DNA of 30,000 nt from Priestia megaterium (GTDB lineage Bacteria; Bacillota; Bacilli; Bacillales; Bacillaceae_H). Both the position numbers and the translations under genes were made by a program. Positions 1 to 9,374 of the stretch are shown here, in pieces (positions within the stretch are counted from its first letter, which is position 1; each line of letters opens with the position of its first letter). The stretch covers positions 1-30,000 of the forward strand of contig NZ_CP085448.1 in assembly GCF_023824195.1 (NCBI RefSeq), given 5' to 3'. The notes below the pieces were generated by a model, which saw only the letters and a program-made list of their open reading frames with translations, did no database searches and was not told the DNA's origin.

Positions 1-1239
1 ATGCAATGGTTGGAAACGCATAAAAATCGGATGGATTCATCGCTTTTTCAGAATTTATCAGATAAATTTCGCCGTTCACAACTAGACGTACCTAATACCA
101 CCCAGGTTCTCATAAAAACGAAACCGGGTACAAACTTAAGAAAAATCTTAGATTTATGCAGTCTAGACTCCAGAAATTCAGAGGGCCATAATGCACCATT
201 ATTAAATTTTCTTTCAGCAAAATTATCTTTCCAAACAATTCAGACACTTGTTACTCATCCTGAGATCGAAAAGCTTTATTTAGATAAGGAGGTTCACGCT
301 TTTCTGGATGTTGCTTCAGAGTCTGTGGGAGGAGCTTATGTAAGAAATACTCATGGATTATCAGGTAATGGTGTAACAATCGCCGTATTAGATACGGGAA
401 TACATCCACATCCAGACTTTACATTGCCTACTAGCCGAATTGTTGATTTTGTTGATTATATCCAAGGAAAGTCTTCTCCTTATGATGATAATGGCCATGG
501 CACTCATGTAACTGGTTGTGCGGCGGGTAACGGTTTTGCTTCGAATGGAAAATATACTGGTCTTGCTCCTAATGCACAGATTATTGGTATAAAAGTTCTG
601 GATAAAAACGGAAACGGGTATCTCTCTTCTGTAATTGCAGGAATTAATTATTGTATAGAAAATAAATCTCGTTTCAATATTAGGATTATTAACCTTTCCT
701 TCGGAACTGATTCAGTTGTACCATATATTGATGATCCCCTCGCACAAGCTGCTGAACAGGCTGTACTAGCAGGTATCATTGTTCTCATGGCAGCAAATAA
801 TTCAGGAGCAACGGGCACGGTTAATTCACCAGCAACCCACCCAAAGGTTATTTCTGTAGGAGCAGTAGCGGATCGAAAAACAATGCCTATTAGTGATGGA
901 TTAATATACATTTATACGAGTAATCTAGAAACCATGAATGGATTAATGAAGCCTGATGTACTTCTTCCTGGTGTATATATCACTGGACCTCTTCCTCCTA
1001 ATTCTATTCTATCCGATCAATTAGAACCTTTTGTTGTGAATCAGCACTATATTTCTCTATCGGGTACATCGATAGCAACGGGGTTATGTACGGGAGCTGT
1101 TGCTATAATTTTAGAGGCTTATCCTTCCTATTCTCCAAGTAGAATTAAGGACCTCATGTTGCAATTCCGGAAAGAATTTACATCAGAGGAACGTTATTTT
1201 CAACTTCCTCAACTATTTCAACTAATCCTAAAAGAATAA
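1..1239 (+). CDS. AprX-like S8 (subtilisin) serine protease
   Basis: Subtilase-family serine endopeptidase of 412 residues. The catalytic triad is visible: Asp131 in VLDTGIHPHPDF, His166 in DNGHGTHVTG and Ser357 in LSGTSIATG. The oxyanion-hole region reads MAANNSGA, where most family members have AAGNSG; the Asn is kept. About 115 residues precede the catalytic core and could act as a propeptide. There is no signal peptide or membrane segment, so a cytoplasmic or mother-cell location is likely, as for AprX-type enzymes of Bacillus. The ATG is the first base of the window, so a longer N-terminus cannot be excluded and no ribosome binding site can be seen. The core is intact and probably active. 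The family call is firm; the AprX subgroup is inferred from length and absence of a signal sequence. Confidence 0.9.
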   Translation: MQWLETHKNRMDSSLFQNLSDKFRRSQLDVPNTTQVLIKTKPGTNLRKILDLCSLDSRNSEGHNAPLLNFLSAKLSFQTIQTLVTHPEIEKLYLDKEVHAFLDVASESVGGAYVRNTHGLSGNGVTIAVLDTGIHPHPDFTLPTSRIVDFVDYIQGKSSPYDDNGHGTHVTGCAAGNGFASNGKYTGLAPNAQIIGIKVLDKNGNGYLSSVIAGINYCIENKSRFNIRIINLSFGTDSVVPYIDDPLAQAAEQAVLAGIIVLMAANNSGATGTVNSPATHPKVISVGAVADRKTMPISDGLIYIYTSNLETMNGLMKPDVLLPGVYITGPLPPNSILSDQLEPFVVNQHYISLSGTSIATGLCTGAVAIILEAYPSYSPSRIKDLMLQFRKEFTSEERYFQLPQLFQLILKE

Positions 1240-1363
1240 GTACCGCCTACTGGGAAATGTTGTTCACTTTCAAGATTAGATAGGTCTTGAATACAAAGAA
1301 AAACAGTATCCAGTTTAGCATGATTTTTTAAAAAGGACCAGAAAGCACAGATCTATAGAAAAA

Positions 1364-1533
1364 TTGACAGTACTTATGATAACTAACATTCAAGCAAGAA
1401 AATCTAAGACCTTCAGGATAGGAATCCAAAGAAACTAGAAGCATGAATTTGATGAAGAAGTCATAAATGAATTTAGAGCTGTTGCAGGTGATTGAGCTAT
1501 AAGACTAGGATATGAAATAGACTTGGAATGGTA
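1364..1533 (+). pseudogene. Remnant of a sulfotransferase C-terminus
   Basis: One reading frame encodes TFRIG, then HEFDEEVINEFRAVAGD, then AIRLGYEIDLEW followed by TAA. It is interrupted by TAG where a Trp is expected before KHEF, and by TGA where a Leu is expected after AGD. This pattern (G-x-W, then F...VAGD-L-x-x-LGYE) is what the C-terminal end of PAPS-dependent sulfotransferases looks like. The start and the PAPS-binding part are gone. An inverted repeat (AGACTAGG at 1502-1509, CCTAGTCT at 1538-1545) brackets its end and may be the former terminator. It is a different type from the intact sulfotransferase at 5181-5861. The rest of 1240-1684 shows no gene. Confidence 0.5.
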
Positions 1534-1699
1534 AAAACCTAGTCTATTATAGTTACCAGGAATTTCTTTATTTTATGGTAGACTAAAAAATCCGGCTTTA
1601 TGATTAATAGATATAGTGATCAATTCTATTTGTTATTAACTATATAAACAAAAACGATGAACTCATCATCCTACCAAATAGAAAGTGGGTAATAACAAC

Positions 1700-2635
1700 A
1701 TGAAAAGATTAAAAATATTGTTTTTGACTAGGGACCGGTCGCAACAAATGGAAAAAAGTAGTTTTTATCTGGCTGAAGAAATGAAAAAACAATGTGATTT
1801 AATGCTATGGACTGAAGATGGACATATTTCAAAAATACTGGCCCAAATACCACATAAGCCAGATTTTATTTTTTTAAATGATTTTCTTGACCCAAAACTT
1901 TGTCCCCGGATTCTGGGACTTAATGAAATTAGTATTCCTAAGGGAATGATTTTCCACGATATTTCCTATCAAATACAGAGAAGAAAAAATTACATCAACA
2001 AGGAGAAAATTGATTTTATTTTTGCACATTACCGAGATGCTTTTATGAAATGGTATCCAGAATTGGCTCATCGATTCATTTGGCTGCCTCATCATGTAAA
2101 CACGGAAATATATCGAGATTTTCAACTTCCCAAAAGCATTAATTGGCTAATGATGGGAGCTATTCTCCGTCATATTTATCCGTTAAGGGTAATCATGCTA
2201 AATACGATGAAGGATCAACCTGGTTTCGTGTATCATCCACATCCTGGGTACAATGTAGTTCAAAAGGTTAACCAAGGATCATTAGTAGGAGATGAATATG
2301 CGAAGGAAATTAATCGCTCAAAGATGTTTCTTACATGCAATTCTATATATGAATATACGCTTATGAAATACTTTGAAGTACTTGGGTGTAACACCCTTTT
2401 ATTGGCTCCTGCAACAAAAGAAACAGAGGATCTAGGAATTATAGATGGTGTTCATTTTGTGGCTGTTAACAGACTGAATTTCATGGAAAAAGCACAGTAT
2501 TACCTCACTCACGAAACTGAAAGAATAGCTATTGCTCAAACCGGATATGAAATGGTTAGAACATATCATTCTTCGGAAGCAAGAGTTCGACAACTGCTTT
2601 CAAATATAACGAAACTGCTTTCATTGAGAAATTAA
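1700..2635 (+). CDS. CgeB-like glycosyltransferase
   Basis: Predicted glycosyltransferase of 311 residues with the GT-B two-lobe arrangement of the YkvP/CgeB group. The N-terminal lobe begins MKRLKILFLTRDRS. The C-terminal lobe contains YHPHPGYN, the segment NRSKMFLTCNS and the acceptor-side stretch KYFEVLGCNTLLLAP, and ends with YHSSEARVRQLL, typical of this family. In B. subtilis CgeB is a mother-cell protein that shapes the spore's outermost glycan layer; a similar role here is inferred from relatedness and from the surrounding coat genes. I chose the ATG at 1700 over an upstream in-frame GTG at 1685 because the GTG has no ribosome binding site and sits inside the weak AAAGTGGG that would serve the ATG. 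Only 22 bases separate it from the GT2 gene downstream, so the two are probably co-transcribed. Confidence 0.72.
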   Translation: MKRLKILFLTRDRSQQMEKSSFYLAEEMKKQCDLMLWTEDGHISKILAQIPHKPDFIFLNDFLDPKLCPRILGLNEISIPKGMIFHDISYQIQRRKNYINKEKIDFIFAHYRDAFMKWYPELAHRFIWLPHHVNTEIYRDFQLPKSINWLMMGAILRHIYPLRVIMLNTMKDQPGFVYHPHPGYNVVQKVNQGSLVGDEYAKEINRSKMFLTCNSIYEYTLMKYFEVLGCNTLLLAPATKETEDLGIIDGVHFVAVNRLNFMEKAQYYLTHETERIAIAQTGYEMVRTYHSSEARVRQLLSNITKLLSLRN

Positions 2636-2657
2636 ACCAAAAAAAGGAGTAACTTTA

Positions 2658-3374
2658 TTGATGAAAATATCTGTTGTAATGCCTTTTTATAATTGCCCCT
2701 ATATTGATCAAGCTATACAAAGTGTATTAAATCAAACCTATACTAATATTGAAATTTTAGTTGTTAGTGACGGTTCTACCGACTATTTAGAAAAAGTAAC
2801 ACCTTTTCTTGATAGAATACGGTTTATAGAAAAGGAAAATGGTGGAACTGCAAGTGCTTTAAATATGGGGATTCAAAATGCGACGGGAGATTATATCAGC
2901 TGGTTAAGCTCTGATGATATATTTTATCCTGAAAAAACAGAAATACAATTAAAAACAATGTTGCAAAAGAATTCATTTATTAGTTATACAAATTATGTTG
3001 CTATTAATGAGAAAAATGAATTTATAACTCCGCCGGTTGGAGAATATTTTCCTAATAGATTAGATTTTCTAAAAACTATGAAAGAAAGAAATATAATATG
3101 CGGTTGTACGATTCTTATTCATCGTAAAATTTTTTCGGAGATTGGCCTCTTTGATACTACTTTACCTTACACTCATGACTATGACCTCTGGCTTCGTATC
3201 CTTCAAAAGTATTCATTTGATTATTTGCCCTCTCCTTTGGTACAATATCGTGTTCACCCAAATATGGGAACAAAGAAATATGCTCTTGAAATTGAAAAAG
3301 AAATTAAATTTGTTCAGAAAAAGCATATAGATTCTATCAATGATGCAATTGTTAAACATATCAGTAATCAATAG
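2658..3374 (+). CDS. GT2 family glycosyltransferase (SpsA-type)
   Basis: GT-A fold glycosyltransferase of 238 residues. It opens with KISVVMPFYNCPYIDQAI, has the nucleotide-binding SDGSTD motif near residue 38, the ENGGTASALNMG segment, and the metal-binding acidic cluster WLSSDDIFYPEK near residue 85. The conserved PYTHDYDLWLRI near residue 170 probably holds the catalytic base region. The start is TTG at 2658, 8 bases after GGAG; the ATG at 2661 is the alternative, but the paralogue at 7158 aligns with the TTG start (MSKIS against MMKIS). It transfers a sugar from a nucleotide donor; donor and acceptor are unknown. It follows the CgeB-like gene by 22 bases. The close similarity to 7158-7871 implies a local duplication. 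Confidence 0.85.
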   Translation: MMKISVVMPFYNCPYIDQAIQSVLNQTYTNIEILVVSDGSTDYLEKVTPFLDRIRFIEKENGGTASALNMGIQNATGDYISWLSSDDIFYPEKTEIQLKTMLQKNSFISYTNYVAINEKNEFITPPVGEYFPNRLDFLKTMKERNIICGCTILIHRKIFSEIGLFDTTLPYTHDYDLWLRILQKYSFDYLPSPLVQYRVHPNMGTKKYALEIEKEIKFVQKKHIDSINDAIVKHISNQ

Positions 3375-3828
3375 GATTCTGGTTCAAAAAGCTCAGACAT
3401 ACAAACCATTATGAATATTACCTACTCTACGAGTAATTTTTATTTGGAATAAAAAATGAAGTATGAATCACGACCATTCTTTATACTGCTGTGTCTGCTG
3501 TTATATCACCATTTCTCACGGAATTATTAATATCAATACGTTTATAGCATTCTCAATCGACATATCAAGGTTCTTAGCAGACTCTATAATTTAGCGTAAT
3601 ACTATCACGTTAGTGTTAAAAAAATCTTTATGTTTCAGATTATTTTTATAAGTGTAATAACCTTCTTTTTCAAGTAACTGTGCATATTTTCTTTATCTCA
3701 GAGTGACAACTTTGTTTGTATCCCCTGATGTATCATCATACCTCCGCTATATCCTTGTCTATGCCATTTACTATGACAGAATAAACTTCTTTTAATTTAT
3801 AAATCTCCAGAATAGTCTCTAAAAATGA
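3375..3828. other. Gene-poor stretch between GT2 and IS relic
   Basis: No open frame with coding character on either strand. The reverse strand carries short coding-looking fragments, for example one near 3560-3590 reading ESAKNLDMSIENAIN, interrupted by stops. This suggests a decayed gene that I cannot identify. Confidence 0.4.
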
Positions 3829-4589
3829 TTTTTTTAGAAAATATGTTAAAAATAGAGACTAAAACGACATTTGAAATATTGGAAGAAGTTGAATGGCTAC
3901 GTGCGGAGAACGAATTATTAAAAAAGCTAAAAGCTTTACAAAGGAAGTGAAGAGAAAACATGGTATAGTCATTAATCATAAACGTGTATACTGTTTAATG
4001 AAAGAGCTTAACATACAGGCGAAATTCAAAGAAAACGTCGTTATTTTGGAGAATGAGAAGTTGAAAAGACCGTCTCAACGAATGTGTTAAATCGAAATTT
4101 CACCAGAATAAGATCAAATGAAAAATGGGTAACAGATATCACCTACTTACAATTCGGCCAACTGAACCTCTACTTATCTGTCATTTATGACCTTTTTAAC
4201 AATGAGGTGATTTTCCATCATATATCGAAAAAAATGATTTAAAGCTAGTAAGAGTAACCGTTCAGAAAGCAGTTAAATACCAAAAGACGGAGGGAGTTAT
4301 ACTTCAAATTGATCAAGGAATTCAATATATTTCTCTTAAGTATCACAAGATCTTAAAAAATCACAAAATGATTCCAAGTATGTATCGAAAAGGAAACTGT
4401 TTAGATACATACTTTTATGGATAATTTTTTCTGTTACTGAAAACAAAAATCATGTATCTTCATCGTTTTCGAGAAAAAGAAGAAGTAAAAACAGCTGTCG
4501 ATCATTACATAACTTTTTACATTAAAGAACGATATCAACGAAAATTAGGCAACCTTACCCCAAAAGAATATAGGGAGAAGATTACCTAA
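3829..4589 (+). pseudogene. Degraded IS3-family transposase (OrfA tail and OrfB)
   Basis: Remnant of an insertion sequence of the IS3 family (IS150-like). The first part, up to the TGA at about 3948, encodes the end of OrfA: EEVEWLRAENELLKKLKALQRK, the leucine-rich coiled coil expected there. OrfB pieces follow in shifting frames: HGIVINHKRVYCLMKELNIQ (helix-turn-helix region), then NEKWVTDITYL with the first catalytic Asp, LSVIYDLFNNEVI, DQGIQYIS around the second Asp, RKGNCLD, and finally ERYQRKLGNLTPKEYREKIT with a stop at 4587-4589. At least one frameshift near 4020-4050 and several in-frame stops kill it, and the catalytic Glu segment is garbled. The sequence at about 4606-4632 (CTGTCTTCTTGATAAGG onward) looks like the IS terminal repeat; the left end is not recognisable. 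It is a different element from the one at 27903-29164. Confidence 0.85.
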
Positions 4590-4737
4590 CGGGTTTCTTT
4601 CTACTGTCTTCTTGATAAGGGGATGTTCAATATCAAGGTTTTTCTTAATTATTGTTTTTGGGAACAGAGAAAATCATAAAAAATCTAAACTAAGGCTTTT
4701 CAAAATAATCGTATAGGTAAGTTTTGAATACTAGTTT

Positions 4738-4870
4738 TTTCTAAGCATTATTTTCAAAATCTCATATAATTGATCTTTCGATCCTGAAATCATGATATGA
4801 AGATTTATATTTAACACATAAGCTTCTGCATTATTATTTTCTAATTCGAACCATAATTCCTTTAAGAACT
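4738..4870 (-). pseudogene. Unidentified gene remnant
   Basis: The reverse strand keeps one coding-looking frame: LKELWFELENNN, then AEAYVLNINLHIMISGSKD, then QLYEILKIML. It has no start and no recognised family. It lies just downstream of the siderophore-binding-protein relic but does not resemble that family, so it is probably a separate fragment. Confidence 0.3.
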
Positions 4871-4904
4871 AAAATACTAACCAACTGAGTTGTACTTAAT
4901 TGCT

Positions 4905-5143
4905 GCTACACAACTTCTTCACGTAATTTGTTTCCAATAATTAAACCAGGCTTTAGTGTTGAAACTTTTTCTAAATTGACTCTAGGATCGATCTCTACAA
5001 CTTCGAGACCTTTCATGTCACTTTCAATATGGTTGTTGGAATTACTCCCCTAACATTTTACGGCACCAAGAGGATTTATTTTCATTATAAAAAGTGCTTC
5101 TGTTCTTTCGTTAGTTAAAACGACGTATGGATAGAAATTATTA
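4905..5143 (-). pseudogene. Remnant of a ferri-siderophore ABC transporter binding protein
   Basis: Reading the reverse strand gives VVLTNERTEALFIMKINPLGA, then VKC, a TAG stop, HIESDMKGLEVVEIDPRVN, LEKVSTLKPGLIIGNKLREE, VV and a second TAG stop. This is the N-terminal lobe signature of periplasmic-binding-protein-like (FecB/YfmC-type) iron-siderophore lipoproteins: VVLTNEGTEALLA, GAV, HI..MKGVEVVG, NLEKI..LKPDLIIG. The lipoprotein signal and the C-terminal lobe are absent. Two in-frame stops and truncation make it non-functional. With the IS3 relic beside it, it suggests repeated insertion and decay between the two GT2 genes. Confidence 0.6.
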
Positions 5144-5180
5144 GAATCTTTGCTTGGTCAATTGTATGTTTAATATGAGC

Positions 5181-5861
5181 CTAGTCTTCTTTTAATTTTG
5201 ATTCTGTTTCTTCTAAAGTTTTTAAACGATTTTCAAAATTTTCTTTTGCCCAGTCGTATAGCTGTATATCAAGCTGGTTTGCTTTTTCTATTTGCTTAAT
5301 GATTTCCTTCGATATTGTTTGTTTTTTTGGTTTTTTTGTATTTACATTCTCTTTTTTGTAAGCAATGTTCTCCCACCCGAATGTCTTTTTCATTAAAAAT
5401 AAAGATTCATTAAACAGTTCTGTAATACCGAAAAATGCAAAGGTACTTAAGTTATTGATCGCCTGTTCTAAATCTTGTTTGTTACCAGCAATGAAGTGTG
5501 TTTGCATATTAGAAAATTCATCTAATTGTGCAAATTCTTCTAAACTATATTTATCGGTTAATTCATTATCCTTAAGAATCTCTTTGATGTAATAATAATG
5601 TGAGATTACACGATCAATTGGATCTCGCAACATTGTAACGTGAATATGTGGTCCCAAGTTTTTGTGCTGTCCAAAATAGTTATGTCCGAAAACAACTTTT
5701 GTGTTTTCATTTATCTTACTTACCTTATTTTCTATATTAAGAGAGGGATCGCTTACAGAAAAGACTTCGTTTGAATTGTATTGTTGACAGATAATGGATG
5801 TCAAAGCGGAACCAGCAGTTTTAGGTACATGAACTAGAACTAACACTTTATCTTTGTACAT
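5181..5861 (-). CDS. Sulfotransferase family protein
   Basis: Cytoplasmic PAPS-dependent sulfotransferase of 226 residues, of the type related to heparan-sulfate 2-O sulfotransferases. The 5'-phosphosulfate loop is HVPKTAGSALTSI near residue 11 and the 3'-phosphate motif is MLRDPIDRVISHYYY near residue 80. The C-terminal third is Lys/Glu-rich and probably helical. The ATG is preceded by AAGGTGA with good spacing. It would add sulfate to a hydroxyl of a glycan or small molecule; the substrate is unknown, but its neighbours are sugar transferases and galE, so sulfation of a surface glycan is a reasonable guess. It stands alone on the minus strand with decayed DNA on both sides, which fits a horizontally acquired gene. 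Confidence 0.8.
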   Translation of the reverse strand: MYKDKVLVLVHVPKTAGSALTSIICQQYNSNEVFSVSDPSLNIENKVSKINENTKVVFGHNYFGQHKNLGPHIHVTMLRDPIDRVISHYYYIKEILKDNELTDKYSLEEFAQLDEFSNMQTHFIAGNKQDLEQAINNLSTFAFFGITELFNESLFLMKKTFGWENIAYKKENVNTKKPKKQTISKEIIKQIEKANQLDIQLYDWAKENFENRLKTLEETESKLKED

Positions 5862-7157
5862 TAAATCACCTTCTTATAAATTGTTTGCTATTCTAGTATC
5901 ATCATATGTTATAAAACGGTTAAAAATTCGACTTATATAGTGCGTGAGGGTTATGAAAGTGATAAAAACTCTAACTTTTCGCTATCACAAGCTATTAGTG
6001 AAACAAATAAAATCAAAAGGCAATTCCTTCTTACTTTTAATTAAATAATTTCATATTCTTTTTCATACATATTTCTATCACTTTTCTCGATAATATACTG
6101 AATACATTAATCCTCTTTTTAAACAAGGACGTAAGTACATAGTTGATATTTTTTATACTGGTCAGAAAAGCATATCTTATCTATTTAACCCAACCTAATA
6201 TTATATATACAAAGAAAGAATCAACAATTAAATTTGTTACAAAATACATTAGGGATTTTCCATATTTAAATTTCAAGATTCATAAAGTGCTCACAAAAAA
6301 CGTTTCCACTATAAGTAATGTGATTAGATTAGAACTTTTTATAGAACCCTCATCAATCTCTTTTACGAGCCACAAAGCTTTCTCTCCTGTAACAAAAAGA
6401 CAAACAAATAGAGTACTCGAAAAAAATATCTTTATCAAAAAAAGAGATTAAGAATCAAGGTATTAATAAAATGCCTACTAAGTAGATCTTATCTCTTTTC
6501 ATTTATTAATATCCATTCCCTTTTTTATTTTTAGAATATCCTAATAAATAAGGTTTTATTTATACATTTATTAAATTAAAATTATTGTTAACCAAAAAAT
6601 GAATTGATAAAAATTAAGAAATATTCATAACAAAGACTGTCCTTTAAATATGATTATATAAGACGTTTTTCTATCTATTTACCTAAGGAATTTTTTATTA
6701 GTTAAAGGGAGTTTTAGAAATATATTGAGAGAAATATGGATATTGTAAGCGGGGGATTTCTTCAGTGCTTCAAACAAATAAAATGCTTATAGTCCTTTCT
6801 ACTCTGAGATCTTAGTGTATTCTTCTTTGCGATGTCTTAAAATAAGTGGGATAAGTTTAAATTTATTAAAATTGCCTTTTGTAAAGGTGCAAACAAAGAA
6901 GGTCAACTAAAGTGGCAAATATTCTTGCAAGCAAAAGGTCTGGACTTCTTTTTGATAAAATACTAATTTAAGGAATAATTGATTATCCCCTCCATATAGT
7001 GGAAAGGTTAATAAAAAAAGATATTTTAATTAATATCAGTAAAAACATTTATAAGAACAAAAAACATCAAACATAGAGCAAATATTTTTGAGAGAAGAAT
7101 TATTTTAAATAATTAAACAAAAATTATAATTCTGAGTTTTTGAAAGAAGGATGATAT
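5862..7157. other. Long AT-rich stretch without a convincing gene
   Basis: About 1.3 kb of very AT-rich DNA. The longest open frame (6143-6451) has no ribosome binding site, atypical composition and no recognisable motif. A short coding-looking run at about 6855-6965 (KIAFCKGANKEGQLKWQIF) may be a gene remnant but I cannot place it. No RNA gene or clear terminator is visible. Confidence 0.5.
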
Positions 7158-7871
7158 ATGTCAAAAATCTCTATAATTGTTCCGTTCTATAATTGTCCGT
7201 ACATTAATCAAGCACTCGACAGTTTAGTAAATCAAACCTACAAAGATATAGAAATTATTGTTGTGAATGACGGATCTACACAGCATTCTGAAAAAATAAT
7301 TCCATACTTAGACAAAATCAAATATATTCAAAAGGAAAACGGCGGCACGGCCAGTGCCTTAAATATAGGGATTAAACATGCAACTGGGGATTATTTTTGT
7401 TGGCTTAGTTCAGATGATATTTATTATCCTGAAAAAACAGAAGTTCAATTCGCCTTTATGAAAGAGCAAAACGCACTATTTAGTCATACAAATTATTGTG
7501 CCATCGATAAAAAAAGCCGTATTATTAGTCCTCCTTTAGGTATACAACCTCCAAGCCGACCTGAAATTATTAAAAGAATAAGTACAAAAAATTTTATTAA
7601 CGGATGCTCCGTTATGATAGATAAATCTGTATTTAACCATGTAGGTGCTTTTGACGAAACACTGCCCTATACACATGATTACGATTTATGGATACGAATC
7701 ATCCAAAAATTTGACGTATTTTATTTATCTCAACCCTTGTTATTGTATAGAATTCATAAACAAATGGGGTCAAAAAAGCACTCGGTCGCTATAAAGAAAG
7801 AAATTGATTTCGTTATTAATCATCACAAGAATACTATGGAAGGCTTGTTATCAGAGGAATCAAAAAAATAA
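7158..7871 (+). CDS. GT2 family glycosyltransferase (paralogue of 2658-3374)
   Basis: GT-A glycosyltransferase of 237 residues, starting at an ATG 7 bases after AAGAAGGATG-type purine-rich sequence. Motifs in order: SIIVPFYNCPYINQALDS, NDGSTQHSEK near residue 38, ENGGTASALNIG near residue 62, the acidic cluster WLSSDDIYYPEK near residue 86, and PYTHDYDLWIRII near residue 172. It is collinear and closely similar to the gene at 2658 over its whole length, so the pair arose by duplication; differences are concentrated after residue 105, where the acceptor would be recognised. The gene is followed after 141 bases by galE, which could supply UDP-galactose as donor; that link is inference from proximity. 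Confidence 0.85.
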   Translation: MSKISIIVPFYNCPYINQALDSLVNQTYKDIEIIVVNDGSTQHSEKIIPYLDKIKYIQKENGGTASALNIGIKHATGDYFCWLSSDDIYYPEKTEVQFAFMKEQNALFSHTNYCAIDKKSRIISPPLGIQPPSRPEIIKRISTKNFINGCSVMIDKSVFNHVGAFDETLPYTHDYDLWIRIIQKFDVFYLSQPLLLYRIHKQMGSKKHSVAIKKEIDFVINHHKNTMEGLLSEESKK

Positions 7872-7980
7872 TAGATTGTACTGTTTATATATATTTTATT
7901 AAAAGGTCTTTTATTTTTTAATAGTTTTTATCATCTTTACTCTTCTTTTTTATATTTAAAGTTTACTTAAAATTATTCTT

Positions 7981-8003
7981 TGGATTTGAGTCAATAATTT
8001 GGA
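7981..8003 (+). mobile_element. Solo IS3-family terminal repeat fragment upstream of galE
   Basis: These 23 bases are identical to the first 23 bases of the left terminal inverted repeat of the IS at 27903-27925 (starting TGGATTTGAG and ending AATTTGGA). The match starts exactly at the IS tip and ends before the rest of the IS sequence. The last bases supply part of the GGAGGG ribosome binding site of galE, whose TTG start is at 8013. This is an IS scar left by an imprecise deletion or recombination event. Confidence 0.8.
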
Positions 8004-8012
8004 GGGATTTTT

Positions 8013-9020
8013 TTGAGCATACTAGTAACTGGAGGGGCTGGCTATATTGGTAGTCATACTTGTGTAGAACTTCTAAATGCTGGCCATGAAATTGTAATAG
8101 TAGATAACTTTTCTAATAGTAAACCTGAATTGTTGAAACGAATAACTGAATTAACAAAAAAAGAATATAAGTTTTACGAAGTGGATTTGCTTGATAAAAA
8201 AGCATTGGAAACGGTCTTTTGTGAAAACCAGATTGATGCAGTAATACACTTTGCTGGATTCAAGGCTGTGGGCGAATCTGTAGAAATACCACTTCATTAT
8301 TATTATAATAATATAACTGGTACATTGATCCTCTGTGAAGTGATGAAAAAATATGATGTAAAAAAAATGGTGTTTAGCTCGTCTGCAACTGTTTATGGAT
8401 TTCCTAAACATGTTCCAATTACTGAGGATTTTCCTTTAGCAGCAACAAATCCTTATGGACGAACAAAATTAATGATTGAAGAAATTTTAAAAGATTTACA
8501 TCATTCAGATAATAACTGGAGCATTGCACTATTGCGGTACTTTAATCCAATTGGAGCCCATGAAAGTGGCAGAATAGGTGAAGACCCAAATGGTATTCCA
8601 AATAATCTAATGCCTTATATTAACCAGGTTGCTATAGGCAAATTAGACAAACTTAATGTGTTTGGTAGCGATTATGATACACATGATGGGACGGGAGTAA
8701 GGGATTATATTCATGTTGTAGATTTAGCTAAAGGACACCTAAAAGCTCTTGAAAAAATTATTTCTACTACAGGTATTGATGCATTTAATCTCGGAACTGG
8801 AGTCGGGTATAGTGTACTAGATGTGATTAAAAATTTTGAACACGTTACATCACAAAAAATTGCATATAGCTTTACCCATAGAAGATCAGGAGATATTGAT
8901 AAATGTTATGCTGACACTACTAAAGCCATGAAAGAATTAGGTTGGAAAGCAACCAAAAACCTTGAAGATATGTGTCGAGACTCTTGGAGATGGCAGAGAA
9001 GTAATCCCAAAGGATACTAG
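8013..9020 (+). CDS. galE: UDP-glucose 4-epimerase
   Basis: Interconverts UDP-glucose and UDP-galactose (and often the N-acetyl forms) in the cytoplasm. The 335 residues show the full extended short-chain dehydrogenase pattern: the NAD-binding GGAGYIGSH at residues 7-15, VIHFAGFKAVGES near residue 80, the catalytic Ser in FSSSATVYG near residue 124, and the YGRTK Tyr/Lys pair near residue 150. Substrate-site motifs RYFNPIGAH and GTGVRDYIHVVDLA are also present. Length matches the family. The start is TTG, 6 bases after GGAGGG; this ribosome binding site overlaps the edge of an IS scar. In its setting it probably feeds galactose-type donors to the neighbouring GT2 enzymes for spore or cell surface glycans. 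Confidence 0.95.
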   Translation: MSILVTGGAGYIGSHTCVELLNAGHEIVIVDNFSNSKPELLKRITELTKKEYKFYEVDLLDKKALETVFCENQIDAVIHFAGFKAVGESVEIPLHYYYNNITGTLILCEVMKKYDVKKMVFSSSATVYGFPKHVPITEDFPLAATNPYGRTKLMIEEILKDLHHSDNNWSIALLRYFNPIGAHESGRIGEDPNGIPNNLMPYINQVAIGKLDKLNVFGSDYDTHDGTGVRDYIHVVDLAKGHLKALEKIISTTGIDAFNLGTGVGYSVLDVIKNFEHVTSQKIAYSFTHRRSGDIDKCYADTTKAMKELGWKATKNLEDMCRDSWRWQRSNPKGY

Positions 9021-9374
9021 GAAGAAACTAAGAAACTTTTAAACAAATAAACATTCATAAATATTAAATTTATTTAGTAAAACTTATAAAAAACAATTTT
9101 AAGTAATCTTTAAGTTCAAGAACCCCTTTCTATTAAACCACCTCATTTTTCATGATTTCCACCTTTATAGTTGACTAAATTACATGTGCTATTTCCACTC
9201 AAAATGATTAAAATGCTGAGCGCGTCAAGAGCCAAACAAGCATATTATACAATGTAGACCAGAATGCATAAATGGTAGCAGCATTATATCTAAATAGGTA
9301 AAGACCTGGTCATACGTATTTGGACAAGAATACGTTATCAATGTAAGTAAACCATTAATTGAAAGGAAGATTGT
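9021..9374. promoter_or_regulatory. Intergenic region with a dyad upstream of the coat-type operon
   Basis: No gene. A perfect 7-base inverted repeat, ACGTATT at 9314-9320 and AATACGT at 9329-9335 with 8 bases between, lies about 40 bases upstream of the ATG at 9375. It overlaps CATACGTAT, which resembles a mother-cell sigma factor -10 element. It could be an operator or part of the promoter; this is inference. Confidence 0.35.

Noticed and set aside
6143..6451. 102-codon open frame in the AT-rich stretch
   Set aside because: No ribosome binding site, no motif, composition typical of random AT-rich DNA.
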